Origin: Cyclospora cayetanensis
Taxonomy: Eukaryota; Apicomplexa; Conoidasida; Eucoccidiorida; Eimeriidae
DNA length: 64,000 nucleotides
Reading direction: 5' to 3'
Assembly (NCBI RefSeq): GCF_002999335.1
Contig: NW_020312745.1
Span: 124,001 to 188,000, forward strand
Numbering within the stretch: position 1 is the first letter of the stretch; every line of letters starts with the position of its first letter. The notes beneath the pieces were generated by a model. The model had not been told where the DNA came from, ran no database searches, and saw only the letters and a program-made list of their open reading frames with translations. The translations under genes were made by a program, and so were the position numbers. This document shows positions 1-24,714 of the stretch, one piece after another.

Positions 1-13363
<13,363 letters not shown>

Positions 13364-15109
13364 TTTTTGTGGCTTCTCGGAGCTGTTTGACGCTCTATGG
13401 CCTAGAACCCCAAACTCCAGAACGGCGCACCCTAGGCCCTAAAGGACAAGGGTAGTAGCAGCATACGTGAGTGAGTCGACATAATAAAGGGGGTAGAACC
13501 AAATCGGTAGAGTACGGAGAGGGATTGGGGTAGAAGGCACAGAGCTGCCAGGTATGTGCCTAAGGGCGCTGGCCATACACTTGAACCTGGCTACCCTTCG
13601 GCCTTGTCCGCGTGTTTCCCTATTATAAATGGTGCAGGCAAAATCCCAAGGAATTTCTGGCGAAGAACGAAACAGAAGGCGAAAAACCAGAAGAGAGCAT
13701 TGAGGCCGGGGCTGGTGCTTCTCAGGGATGGGATTCCGAAGGAACGAGCAGAGAAAGCATACAAATATAGCCCATTCTCTGTAGCTTCTACCGATATAGC
13801 CAGTCTAAGCCCTTGTGCTATGCAAAGCAATGTATGGATACCCTAAACAAGTAGGAGGCAAGCAAGAAAAAATGCGACCTTTGCCTGTGGGGGCCCCTGT
13901 GGGGATCGAGAGCGTTGGGGGCCCTCGCAGTGAAAGAAACAAGATCAGAGCGCCATAAATTATTTCTTTTCTCTCATTTGCCGATTCTCCAGCGCGAACG
14001 TGCATACCTCGATGAATCGACAATTCCAGGTGCATAGCAGTGGACTAGGACTCTTGCAATTTCCGCTAAAATGCAGAGTGGTAATATGACAGTTCGACTA
14101 ACGGTGGTAAACCCCTGGCTTTGCTGTGTAGCCAAAGCCATATATCACGCTTCTCTAAGGCAGGTAACATCTCCCTCTCGTACTGTACTTGTTGAATCCA
14201 AGGTGCTGCGCCTTACCCGCGGGTTTGGGTCTACTGAACCTGTGGAAAACGGTTGATTTCCCCTCCCGAGCAAGATTCCGTTTTCACATAAAAAGCCATA
14301 AAAGTAAATGTACCAAAGGCTAGAAAAGAGCTTCGTTTGAGAAAATGGGGCGGAGGGTTTTGTTTCTTCTAAAGATAGCCAATTTCCACATGTATGACCC
14401 GTAGGCAAATCCTGGCTCAAGGTCTAGGGCAGCCACAACTCTGCGACTAAACAGCTAATAGGTACTCAAAACAAATGAACTAAGCGCACTCTCTAAAGTG
14501 CGCTGGTTACTCCCGTGTGCCCTGAGGGCTGAAATCCTTAAACGCAGGACTGTCAGCGGGAGAGAGCACCACCATACTAGATAAAGAAGCTATAGAGCAT
14601 GCCGATGTAGCTGGAACGCTGGCACGGCACGGCTTCCCAGATCTTAACACAAGGCTTTATTTTCTTGAATGTTTTTGCTAGGGATGCAATGAGAGATGTG
14701 TTTTCTCCGCATGAGATGAAAGTAGGTTTTGCCTGCCTGCCCAGCATCACTTGTTGTCCGTGGTGCTTGGCATGGGCAAATTTAAGAGAAAGAACTATAT
14801 TCGCATTGGCCAGAAGCGCAAAAGGAGTTCTTGGGTAAATAGGGTTAGGGGTTACAGTTTAGCCTGCCCTTGCTCTCAGGATTGTGGGCTACCTTACACT
14901 CTTGGTGGTCCGGGTGGCACGGCGTCCCCAGATCCATTCCGATGAAGTCGCCCCCTTATATGTTATATGGTGACAGCTTCACCATAGATCCTATCGTATG
15001 AGAAGAAATTTACAGCACTTGGCTGCTCCTGCGTGCAGTGAGCACTGCGAAACTTGAACATGTCCTACTGCATGAATTATGCCCATTCAAGGAGTAGTAA
15101 AGAACTACT
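13364..15109. other. Intergenic region upstream of RPA1
   Basis: About 1.7 kb between the RPA1 start codon and the first LTR-like repeat. Open frames here are short (the longest I weighed is 96 codons, at 13556-13846) and have no recognisable motif or splice logic. It should hold the RPA1 promoter, but I see no defined element. A few telomere-like hexamers (GGGTTAGGGGTTA near 14838) are isolated, not an array. Confidence 0.5.
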
Positions 15110-15414
15110 TGCTGTTTGGTTGTTCCTATATCCTATTTGACGCAGATTATGCTTAGAATGGAAAGAAAAACGAGCAACGTTGTGTGCATGTGCACTTAAT
15201 GCTATGTGCAACTGGCTGTGAATGTGCAGAGTGCTTGGACGGTGCGGTTAGGCTCGCCGTAGTCGTCCATCTTCCCTCTCGTCGGAGTAGCGAAGGGTTA
15301 GAGCAGGATGATGGGGAAGCTCTTAGGTAGAACCCTCAAGAACTTTTTAATAAGCTTGTACAAAGTCTAGAGTTAATCATCTCCTTATAGAGACCTGTGA
15401 TGTAACGTTACACT

Positions 15415-15430
15415 TGGTAGCACTGCGTGA
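15415..15430 (+). other. Putative primer-binding site of retroelement copy 1
   Basis: TGGTAGCACTGCGTGA lies two bases after an LTR end in CA. The first seven bases, TGGTAGC, equal the start of primer-binding sites that pair with initiator-Met tRNA 3' ends in many LTR elements. The same position in copy 3 (40241-40256) reads TGGTAGCTCTGCATGG. The tRNA assignment is inference. Confidence 0.5.
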
Positions 15431-15659
15431 GTCGATAACACTGTTCTCCGCTTGTGCCCCAGGTGTTGGTGTACCGCAATCCAAAGTGTCTCTAGGATCT
15501 GTTTCCTGGTTTGCATGAATCATCTGGAAACTTCCGGTGGCGCAGCGCCTGTCGGGAAGGCAGAGGGCGACCTTCGCGCCAACGTGAAAGCAGTTACTGG
15601 TTGAAAGGCACATTATTTACCCCAATAAACTGCTTGTGGGTTCTTCAATGAGGCAATAC

Positions 15660-16151
15660 CGACCAGAACATATGACGGATGTAAGGATGGGCAAGCTTTT
15701 GAATAGTTAATAAGCGTGTGGGAGATGTACCAGGCTTTGTACTCTCTTGTGAAGAGAAATAAGTGCTCCTTGTGTTACGCCTACTGCCAGCAGAGCAACT
15801 TCATTTTTTGCCACACTCATGCAGAGGTGTCTAGCTGCAGACATTACTATGGTTCAAGCTTTTATACAAGCCATCAGTCATTGGTTTCTGCATAAATCGG
15901 CCTGGATAGCCCGCTTTCCTAGGCAGCTCCCGACACCCAACCCAAACGTGCAGCTGCTTCTATCGTGGCTTATGAGACCATACAATCCAAGACTGCGTGC
16001 ACATGCAAACGTCAAAGAACTGAAACAACGGTTTCAGGTTCGCCCTATGCAGGCTGTGGCGCACGAAATCAGGCTACAGAGGACAGATCATTACAATAAG
16101 GATCTATGGCTCCTTAGTGCGTTCTGCCTTTATTGCCCTCCTACACATTGA
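15660..16151 (+). pseudogene. gag-like remnant of retroelement copy 1
   Basis: The segment KDGQAFE...EMYQALY at about 15.68-15.75 kb matches, with stops between, the block KDGQVFK...EMYLALY of copy 3 at 40.58-40.64 kb. Further on, an open frame to 16151 contains LKQRFQVRPMQAVAHEIRLQ, which has the feel of the Ty3/gypsy Gag core (aromatic-basic 'L..RF' followed by a helix). No start codon or intact zinc knuckle was found. The call depends mainly on the shared block and its place right after the primer-binding site. Confidence 0.45.
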
Positions 16152-17404
16152 TCATTTCATGACCATTACAAAAATGAGGCAGAGAGGCAGAGAGAGTGCA
16201 CAAAATGTACTTTGCAGTCTTTGCGACTCATTACTCACGAGAGTTCATTTGCTTGACTTTGCTCTATTCCTTGTGCTGGGTGCGCCTTTAACACAGCCGT
16301 ACACTCGTCTACTAGTTGCTTGTTGTGCATTCTTCATAAGGATCACAGCTTCACCTGAAAGTTGTGATCCTAGTCGCTCTTGTCCCCTTTCGCTTTCTGT
16401 AAGAGCTGCAGAAGGGGCCCTAGTGGGGCATTCAGATACTGGATTTCGTCACTCAACAGAAGGAAGGCAAAAGTGAAGGGTTAAGGTGGTGCAATACATT
16501 ACATACTATGCTGCATTTGTTAAAATCGATTGCAGTGTCGAATACTGTTCTTGATACAAAGATATCATATATCTATATCTGTTCGAAAGATGGCGATGAA
16601 TCTTTTTTCACTCAGGTGCTAAAATTAATGCTTCTGAGCCTGGATGCTTGGGTCCAAGTGCGGATCGCAGCCCTGCAAGCTCAATGCGTTTGAAAAGCTC
16701 CACGCTGCCTGTGGGGCTTGAAGTTCCAACGGACTACGTTTGGTTTTACATGTTCAAGTGTTTGAACGGCATGTTGTGAGCCGATTATTGGGATGCGCTT
16801 TTTCTTCCAGATTATGAACATCGACAAACAGCATATTAGGATCTAGAGGAAAACCGTGAAGTACAGAGTACCCGAGCGTGAGAACCTTTAAGGGTGCCCC
16901 ACAAACCTAGGAACTGACAAGTGACAGTCACTTAACAACATTCTAGGGTGCCAGGCAGTTTAAGTACTCAAGCCAAAGGATTCCAGCATATGGAGACACG
17001 GCTAGGGGAATAGGACGGTAATGTCTGGTCCGTCGTATAAGGAGACTTCAAGGTCAACACAAGACCACCAGCAATGGCTGCTTAAAGAGCAAGCAGTCAT
17101 TGGGGGGCCATATCTGAAAAGTATATTCGTTTTGGTACTACTAGAGTGTGTTTTAGTGACGGGAGTTCAGGCTTTTGGCTGAATGAGCGTTGTCTCGAAG
17201 ACCTCTTGCGGTCCTAAAGGAACCAAAGCTCGATACTTGAGGATTACTACTAGAAGACATCCAGAGCTGCCCTGGTCTGCACTAATTCTCCATCCTGGCG
17301 TAGTTCTGGTGGTCCGGGGTCACCAGCCACCCTTAGCAGAAAAACATGAAACTATCATAAACGGCGATCGTCTGTGTGCCTCAAATCTGCTGAATTGATA
17401 TTGT

Positions 17405-18475
17405 AAGATCTGGCCTGCTCTACAAGGTGCACCAAAAGGTGACCAGACACCGACGTCTGCAGCCGAGTGGCTCAAATTACCTGCAGCTTTCTCACGCACC
17501 AATGCCCCTTTTTATACCGTCAAATGCCCTTTAAGCCAAAGCTGCCACAGCACTCTCAGTATGGGCTTTCTAGAGAAGTTTGACAACTATCCAAATTATT
17601 TGCGGACTATCCACGCAGGCAAGTAACCCACGTAGAGGCGGAGGATCTACAAGGATACTATGAAGCTGGATTTTAGGACTGATGAGCGCAGCTGACACAT
17701 TAGAGTAGAGATTTTAGTGGAATGGGGTGGGGAACGTCATAACCATTGGTTGACGGAGGTGTTGTTTTAGGCTCTATTTACGGCGGGATAACGTGCATCT
17801 ATATTTGGTTCCCAACGCTCGTAACGGACGGTACTCCTCGCGCTCCTCGGTGATTGTCCGTCCTCGAGACATGCTCGGCCTAAAATAGCGAACTTTAGCT
17901 CTGGGCATTGCTAAAATATTTTCTGGCCCTTGTTGATCAGCTTTTCTACACTCAGATTTATGCACAGGCAGCCTAGTGCAAACTGTCCATAAATTCTTCC
18001 TTTTGCCTCTTTGGGGGCCTTGAGATCGACTCTCTTTCAATCAATTGCTCTATCTGCATGCATAAAGTGCTCTATGAGCATGGAACGCATTGCATAATCA
18101 GTAAGTATTTCGATTTCCTCTACATATTCCACTTGTTTCCTGTTGTCCCGTGGAAGGGGGCTGACATTCTCGGCGCCACGGCGACAGTGAGCCATTGCGA
18201 CACTGTTGTCCTGCTAAACTGTGACTTGTTCGTTCTTGGCTATTTTTTATCTGTCTCCTCCTGTAGATTTCTAGGGTTGTGTGTCCCCTTTATATTTGGC
18301 ACTCTCACTGTTTTCAGCGTTTCTGCATGCCTGGGGAGCGGTAATGGGGCGGAAGTCTTTGGCTTTACCACACTTCGTTTGTATTTATGCAGAGGCACAG
18401 GAGGCCTGTGTGTCTTGAAATGTTGGGGGAAGCTGTAGTGGGCTTTATGACACGCCAGCACTTTCTATTACACTA
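17405..18475 (+). repeat. Inverted-repeat arm A (3' internal region of retroelement copy 1)
   Basis: About 1.07 kb that reappears, inverted and diverged by substitutions, at 24715-25785. Matching landmarks include AAGGTGCACCAAAAGGTGACC (17425 area) and the stretch around CATGCATAAAGTGCTCTATG (18054 area). A 28-codon stretch ending CTLSRRK near 17774 on the minus strand stays open in both arms. The opposite strand is open in places too, so neither frame alone proves a gene. The arms are explained by two retroelement copies lying in opposite orientation. Confidence 0.8.
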
Positions 18476-18850
18476 GTCACTACCAGGAAGCAACACTTTA
18501 GCTTTTTCCACTACTCTGGCCCAATTCAGTTGAGCAGTATTAGAGAAACGACTATTTCGGCTGGCTAATCGCGCGACTTTTGCTTCAGAGCTCGCCATCT
18601 ATGAATAGAACAAGGATGAATATTCTGGGCTTAGGCCCTAGATGCAATGTGCACCTCGCTTTTTTTGCTCGGAGTGCGTAGGGGGGCGGTGCAACAAAGT
18701 GCGTTGTGGCAGTCCCTCTCCCTTCATGTTGGAGCCCTAAAGAGGGAAGGCAAGGAAGGACAGGAGATTCCTTTCAGAAAAACACTCAATAACTTTCTAC
18801 GAAATTTGTTTTCTGTCTGGAATTAAGTGACTTCCCTTACAGTCCAATTT

Positions 18851-19959
18851 TGATGCAGCGTTGCACAGCAGGTACGACCTTGGACCTTCTCTTGAAATAG
18901 TATAAGACTCCTTTTTCCTGAATTTTCAAAGCCACCCTCACTTTAACTGAAACGCAAATTATGCTCACCTCAACTGTAACACAAATGATGAACTTTGCCT
19001 TGAACTCCTAGTCCATACAGAGTAAACCTTGCTCGTTAGCTGTAAGGCCTTTAGTCTGAACCCTCAACCGAAAGGCATTTAGGCTGCTTTTTGCAGCTTA
19101 GATCGTACACCTGATATCCTAAGGCTCTACCCCTCAACCTTGAATGCTTGGCCTTGCATCTTAGCCCGCAAAGAGTAACGCCTAGAATCTTCATGCATGC
19201 ATAAGGCCGGCCTTTTGCGCGTTTTCCGAAATCATTAGAACGGGTATATCAGCCTGCATACTATAATAAGAATTTTTGGGCTTCTCAACCTGGACACTTG
19301 ACCACTTGCATGTCAACTAACTCTTCGCCTAAATCCGATGCAATCTACTTCGTGCTAATGGGATACTCCCCTGAAACTGTACACGTATCCTATTTGAGTA
19401 AGCTTTCATTCCGAGGGACAAGTTATATGGAGGAGGGTGATTCGGGCCTTCCTCTGTGTTTTTGTCATGATTGTAGGCATCCGTATTTTCTGTAGATGGC
19501 ATGAGTAAAGGCTCAAGGACAAAATTCGAACAAAATGCCACAGATCTTTCGCGTTCCCCCCCTAAAAATATCCTTTTGCTTAAATATGTTTCTAAATAGC
19601 CTCAAGAGTTGTTTAACTCTCTTTGCAGCGAATTCAGTGTCGAGATACAGCCCCCTTGCCTGAGTGGGAGGGTACCTTTGCCAAGCACGGCGCGGTTTGG
19701 TCACCTCTACGCGAACACGGCAAGCCCCTAGGTCATGATAATTCGCCATATTCGGACCCCTAAACAGCATCTCGAGTCAAACCTATTTTATTTCGTGCCT
19801 TTTAGTTCCCCAATACTTCATTATTCCCGCTCTTGGCTAACAAGGACCAGACCGCAGCCAACAGCAGCAGCGGCAGTGCAAATAGCCCGTGATACTCTAC
19901 ACTGCCTGATCCTTGCCCCTGTATTCTAATGGCTAACGAAAGCATTTTTCTGACGTACA
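18851..19959. other. Intergenic region, no gene seen
   Basis: About 1.1 kb of AT-rich sequence between retroelement copy 1 and the membrane-protein gene. Short open frames on both strands (up to 85 codons) show no motif and no splice-site logic. It probably holds the promoter of the downstream gene, but no defined element was recognised. Confidence 0.5.
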
Positions 19960-20923
19960 ATGAATTCCCCCCCGAGAGAGCAGTTCAATGCAGATACAAA
20001 ACAAAGGAAAAAAGCACTCCAGCCCATCCTTCTCTTCTACCCCTTTGTTATAAAATGCATAATTCCGCTACTCCCTCTCATTGTGGTCATCTCCGCAGAC
20101 GCCAAAGTGGCAGAAGCCGGCAGAGAGGCACTTGAGGCCATCGACATACCTGAAAGTGCCTTGCTCATAGTGCCAAGTGAAAACGGAGGAGCTTGGTGGG
20201 AGCGTGCAGAAGCTACGGCCAAGCCAGTTACACAGCTGAATAGGAATCCAGACACGAAAATGGCTGTCCATTGTGCTGAAACAACGGGATTTGCTTCTGA
20301 TGTTGCCAGCTGTGCCTCTCCGTCTACTCCGCTTTCACGCTCTAGGAGCTTGCAGGCCTTCGATGCTTCTCGCTTTGGTCCAGCTGCTCAGTATGCACAG
20401 TACCTCGCCACATTTGTTCCTCCTGTTCAGCAGCAGCAGTTCCTCCAGCAGGCCGCCGCTGCTGGTTTGGGTGTAGGGGGTGCCAGTAATTCACACGCTT
20501 TAAAGAGACTACAGAGAAGGGCACAGGCTGCTGCATATGCAAACTCAGTTTCTTCACACCCGCTAGTTCAGGGAGTCGTTAGGACAGCATTTACAGCCGT
20601 AGCAGAGGCACTGGGGAGTGTTACGCTTGCAGATGTTTTGGAAGGAGCAGTTGGAGGAACAGGGTTTATCCCGGTTCCCCCGATTATGTAAGTTGATGTG
20701 CAAGTCCGCGTTGTTACGGTGTAAATTGCTCTCAGTGGGGTGCACACATGCCTCCCACACTGAGGCTCTTTTAGCACAATGGACAACGGGTCGTGGCCTT
20801 TTCTCAACACAATTACATTGAGCACTTTTAGTCAGCCACATGATGCCTCGAAAGTGAATGCGCACTTTTCGTATTTGCAGAGGCTGTATAGAGGCCTCCG
20901 TGATGCTGTGTCATCGACCGTAG
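19960..20923 (+). CDS. Lineage-specific protein with one N-terminal membrane segment
   Basis: Unrecognised protein. ATG at 19960; exon 1 runs to 20687 and exon 2 from 20881 to the stop at 20921-20923 (donor GTAAGT, acceptor TTTGCAG), giving 256 aa. If unspliced, the frame stops at 20689 after 243 aa. A hydrophobic segment at residues 23-46 follows a basic stretch (KQRKK), fitting a signal anchor or late signal peptide. The middle is Ala/Gln-rich (VQQQQFLQQAAAAG). A basic helix (LKRLQRRAQAAAY) follows, then a smooth C-terminus, LADVLEGAVGGTGF, that suggests a second weakly hydrophobic region. ATG at 20260 is an alternative start that would drop the membrane segment. It converges with the 21609-23552 gene. 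Function unknown. Confidence 0.5.
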
Positions 20924-21608
20924 TAGAGCGGCAGAAAACCTCACATAGTTCTTGGCCACAGCAAGTCCCAGAAAATGCCCTTGAGTGTGTATTACGATAC
21001 AGATTAACTGTGTCTATGACCCGCCCAGTGCGTTATTCAAGAAAGCTATCGAAGAGCGGGCGATTATGATAAACCCATTGGTCGAGCACGGAGACACTAC
21101 AAGCCAAAAAGCTGAGTCTGCACTACTACGCTGTCTAGCTTTTGCGAACAGGGGGCGAATCAACAAGACAAAAGCCCTAAGGAAAACAGAAATGGGTCCA
21201 AACCTTGGGCTGAGGGTTGAAACTCCGGGACTAACATGAGATGCACTACTGCTTCCACCTACTTGCTTCCCTGTCTTTTGCGGCATCTAGGATAACAAGA
21301 AAGCACGAGTAGCCGAGAGTGGCACTCGACTAATAGTCCTTTGTGTTGGAACAAACGTAAAACGACAATGGAAGACGACGTTTCGACACGTTAGAAAGGC
21401 ATATGATCACACATGAGGCAAGGCAAAGAAACCGCACGTCACTTCTTTATGACATTGGAGTCTTGTGCTTTGCTCGTGGCACCTGTAGTGTGCCCTTCAT
21501 GTCATAAGAACCCAAACAAATTCGCTGACGTATACTAAGGAGCCACCACACAGAATGGGTGCTCCTTGTGTACATAGGAACAAGTCCTGCTTAGGTACAA
21601 CAATGTAA
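20924..21608. other. Convergent intergenic region
   Basis: About 0.7 kb between the 3' ends of two convergent genes. Open frames reach 96 codons but lack motifs. No terminator or polyadenylation signal could be assigned with confidence. Confidence 0.5.
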
Positions 21609-23552
21609 TCAAACAATCCAGACTATCCATGATGGAAGAGGAGGCAACTTGCCAGCTGTTGCTGCTGCCTGCTCTCCGCTCTCTGCTGACCTTCTGCGAG
21701 CAGCCTCTGTCCGTTGTTCAACTCCTATTTGGTCTAATATGGTGTAGAAGTTAAACATTTCGGGATCCCCACCATGCATTTGCTGCTGTTGAGAATATAC
21801 TATTCTTTGAATGGCCTGATTTACCTCCTTTCGATATCTCACAATCTTCACAACCAGTTCCATTTGTTTGTAAGCTGCGTATTCGTCTGCATATGTGGCT
21901 GTTTTTGCACTGACCAGAGTTTTAGCAATCTCCGGCAGATGAAAAAGTGCACCCGTGGAATCAATACTCTCCAAGTTGGCCATAGTCGACCCTGCATTCT
22001 TAAACAACGATCCTTTGGCTCTGAACTTTGCGGGAGTAGCGTCAAAAGCCCGCAAGATAGAAGCACCTGCTAACTGGCCAGCCAGATCGTGTGCTTTGTC
22101 CTCCAAAATCTGCAGGGCCGCGCTCTCCTCTGCCAAAAGGTATTCAAGTTCTACTTTTGTCGCCTCCAGGGTTGCCTCCTCCTTTTCCATATTAAACACC
22201 ATCTTCTGCTCTTCCAACAAAGTAGCCAAAAGGAGGGGCAATGCTTCCCCTTTTTCCTCGTATGCTTTCAGCGCCGTCAGAGCCCGATTCATAACGCGAA
22301 GTCGAGCGTAAGCCTGTTGCCTCTTCATCCTCCAATCGTACGCACTTGCCGCGCACAAAAGAAACTCCTGCTTCGTAATTTCGATTGAGGTGGTGCTTAG
22401 ATATTCTGTCGTATACTCTCGGCTTGGCTTTGGGAATAGCTGCTTGGTCAGGAGCTCCCGAAACTCATTTGCTGCATCACTCCCTGCCGCTTCCTCCAAA
22501 GCCTGGGCCAGCGGTGCGGCCATCTCTAACTTCCTGTCTGCCCTTGTATAGCCTTTAGTGACAGGAAATTCTGGTTGTAGAAAGATGGGAGCCGAAGCAC
22601 TCAGAATCGTCTCTGATTGGCACTTATCCTTATTTATACCTTTTTCCTCCGTATCATCGCTCGAGACATGCTTTGTTGTGCTTGACCTGTAGCCCTTTTC
22701 ATCCTTTGCCACGGGCTCTCCGCCAGTCGTTTCCTCGCTGTCCGCCGTTTCTGGAGAAGAAACGTCTTTAGGTCGCTCCCCCTCAATATACTTCTCTAAC
22801 TTACTATGGCGTTTCGCGGTAAGACGCGCACCAGCCCGAAATGTCTTCGAAGCATCCACAAAAGTCTGCTCAGGACTTTTGGATTCTTCGTCATTTGCCT
22901 GCGTAATGTGCTGTGGTGCTGGGTAGAATCTTCTCGAATCTATTGAATCATCACGATCCAGCTGAATGTGGAGCTTCTGCGTAGGCCCGGTGGCCGTGGG
23001 AGATGCCGTCGTTTCGGGCGTTCGAGTTCCGTCTCCTGATAAGGAGGCAGAGTCAGCATTGCTCCCTTTTCCTCCGAAAAAATACCGTCCACGAATAACG
23101 CTATCTTCGTCCAGCGGGGTGCGGAAGAGGCGGTCCTCATCACTATCATCTGATGAGCGGCCACCTGTGAGATATGCATCGATCTCGGCATCGCCCCTGC
23201 TGGCGGAGTCTTCTGACGTATCATGTTCTTGCAAGTCTAGTTTGTCAAGATGTGATTTCTTGAAGCCTGTATACATCTTTTCCCCAAGAGGGTGCAAAAA
23301 CTCGTGGCGCTTAGATCGGATGAAGTTCGAGGTTTTGACGACCATGACTGCAAATATTGCCAGCAAGAGCAGACAAATAGCTTGGCGTGGGGGGTAAAAA
23401 GATCGCCGCTGCTGCGGCATCCACCCCAGCCCAACCACCTTTCGTTTAGCATGCCTGTTCTCATGCTTCCTGCCCGCCTGTTTCTCTCTGCTCAGCGACG
23501 GCCCATATGTATCCTGCTCCGTTTCCTGCTCCACTTCCTGCTCCACTTGCAT
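21609..23552 (-). CDS. Lineage-specific type II-like membrane protein with C-terminal coiled coil
   Basis: A single open frame of 647 aa from ATG at 23552 to TGA at 21609. An in-frame non-ATG extension upstream to 23579 is probably not translated. The N-terminus has Glu/Gln repeats (VEQEVEQETEQ) and a basic patch. A strong membrane segment follows at residues 56-73 (AICLLLLAIFAVMVV), consistent with a signal anchor. Residues 90-330 are acidic, Ser/Thr-rich and probably disordered. From about 390 to 500 the sequence is a helical, heptad-like coiled coil (LEATKVELEYLLAEESAALQ). It ends in Trp-Ile-Val-Trp-Ile-Val. No catalytic motif was recognised. The layout resembles secretory or inner-membrane proteins of coccidia, but that is inference. 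It lies between the inverted retroelement copies. An upstream 5' exon is possible near 23.6-23.9 kb. Confidence 0.75.
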   Translation of the reverse strand: MQVEQEVEQETEQDTYGPSLSREKQAGRKHENRHAKRKVVGLGWMPQQRRSFYPPRQAICLLLLAIFAVMVVKTSNFIRSKRHEFLHPLGEKMYTGFKKSHLDKLDLQEHDTSEDSASRGDAEIDAYLTGGRSSDDSDEDRLFRTPLDEDSVIRGRYFFGGKGSNADSASLSGDGTRTPETTASPTATGPTQKLHIQLDRDDSIDSRRFYPAPQHITQANDEESKSPEQTFVDASKTFRAGARLTAKRHSKLEKYIEGERPKDVSSPETADSEETTGGEPVAKDEKGYRSSTTKHVSSDDTEEKGINKDKCQSETILSASAPIFLQPEFPVTKGYTRADRKLEMAAPLAQALEEAAGSDAANEFRELLTKQLFPKPSREYTTEYLSTTSIEITKQEFLLCAASAYDWRMKRQQAYARLRVMNRALTALKAYEEKGEALPLLLATLLEEQKMVFNMEKEEATLEATKVELEYLLAEESAALQILEDKAHDLAGQLAGASILRAFDATPAKFRAKGSLFKNAGSTMANLESIDSTGALFHLPEIAKTLVSAKTATYADEYAAYKQMELVVKIVRYRKEVNQAIQRIVYSQQQQMHGGDPEMFNFYTILDQIGVEQRTEAARRRSAESGEQAAATAGKLPPLPSWIVWIV

Positions 23553-24290
23553 CTCCCGAGGCCGAAGGTGGAGGGGCAAAACTAGTATCGAGTAAGCTAT
23601 TTACCGGGGCTTTCCTTTTGGCGTCTCAAGCCCATCGGCCAGCATAGACGCCTCGATGGTTTGTGAAGATGTCACCAGCGACATTGGCAGGAGAGCATCT
23701 CCTAGCCCATAGGGAATACTGCCGCCTTCCGCCCAAAGCAGCGCAGGGAGAAGGCGATTCTGTCCTCTGAATTTTGCCTTTAACTACAAGCATTGAGGTC
23801 TCGTAAGTGACACAGCAATAAGGGGCCAAGCATCTGGAGAAACATGCGAATGGGTAGAGCCGCAACTGAGCTGCCGAGGAGAGTGAAAGCTCCACTTTAG
23901 TGGCGGATTACAGTCCTCTGGAGGCAACTATTGAGAGCGAGGATGGAAGCAACACGATTCGTGATAGAGGAAAAGAGGGAACATTGGTGGAAGCTCACTA
24001 ACCACTCTGGGGTACAGGATCATCGGATGGTGCTGCGTCGCAGCAAGGCTTGAACCGGAAGTGAGTGATCATCGAAATATGGAAGCAGCTCAAGGCTACA
24101 ACATTCGCGTAAAACCAAAAAATAAGTATGATCGATTTCAAGCTGCTTGATAACGTAAGTGGTACGGGGTTTTATCCCCTTCATCCATGCTGTACGGCTA
24201 TAAAAGTGGTTACTAAGGTGCTTAGATGCTCATCCTCTGAAAGCATGTATTGAAACTGCTCAAGGGGATCATGATAATTGGTTTCATTCT
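23553..24290. other. Upstream region of the 647-aa gene
   Basis: About 0.7 kb between the membrane-protein start and retroelement copy 2. It contains an 89-codon minus-strand frame (23895-23626) and a GTAAAT donor-like site on the minus strand near 23597, so a 5' non-coding or coding exon of the 647-aa gene could lie here. Not proven. Confidence 0.35.
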
Positions 24291-24714
24291 TAGCGAGTGA
24301 AATGTTTTTTAAACAGCAAAGTAGTATTCTTTGAGCCCCAAGAGCTGCTGTTTCATGTAGTGGGCCACAATCGTGCGGCGCTCCGTCTGTCCTCGCATGA
24401 AGACGAAACCCAGACTCATTGGCGTTTCCTGGAAATTCCTGATTAATTGCTGCTCAAGAAGAGCTCTGTCATGTGGCCGCACCCCCCAGAAAACCTGAGA
24501 CGAGGGGAGAGCGGCACCTACAATATTCTTAGGTGCACCCTGTAAGCACTTGGCACATCAGTAGCTAGTGGCCCAGCATCTCCCGCAGACGCAAATGTAC
24601 ATGGCCACATTGATTCATGCAGTCATGAGCCAATGCTAGTCCAGAAGAAATTTGTACACAAATAGCCTAGCGAAATAGGCAATTGTCACCACCCTCTTGT
24701 TGAGGATAATAAGT

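Larger units (their letters stand above)
15110..18850 (+). mobile_element. Decayed Ty3/gypsy-like retroelement, copy 1 (internally deleted)
   Basis: Parts in order. An LTR-like block at about 15110-15412 begins TG and ends in ...TTACA. Two bases later comes a putative primer-binding site TGGTAGCACTGCGTGA (15415-15430). A gag-like remnant follows at about 15.66-16.15 kb. The integrase C-terminal area is near 17.2-17.4 kb, and the 3' internal region at 17.4-18.48 kb matches copy 2 in inverted orientation. An LTR-like block follows from about 18.48 kb, sharing CCTAGATGCNATGTGCAC with the LTR at the right edge of the window. I found no reverse transcriptase here. Frames are broken by stops, so the copy is not functional. 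The right boundary is approximate. Confidence 0.6.

Noticed and set aside
13556..13846. 96-codon plus frame upstream of RPA1
   Set aside because: No motif, no partner exon, and an overlapping minus frame of similar length.
14838..14860. Telomere-like GGGTTAGGGGTTA
   Set aside because: Only two units; no array. Similar short matches are scattered (for example near 63528), so this is not a telomere or an internal telomeric block.
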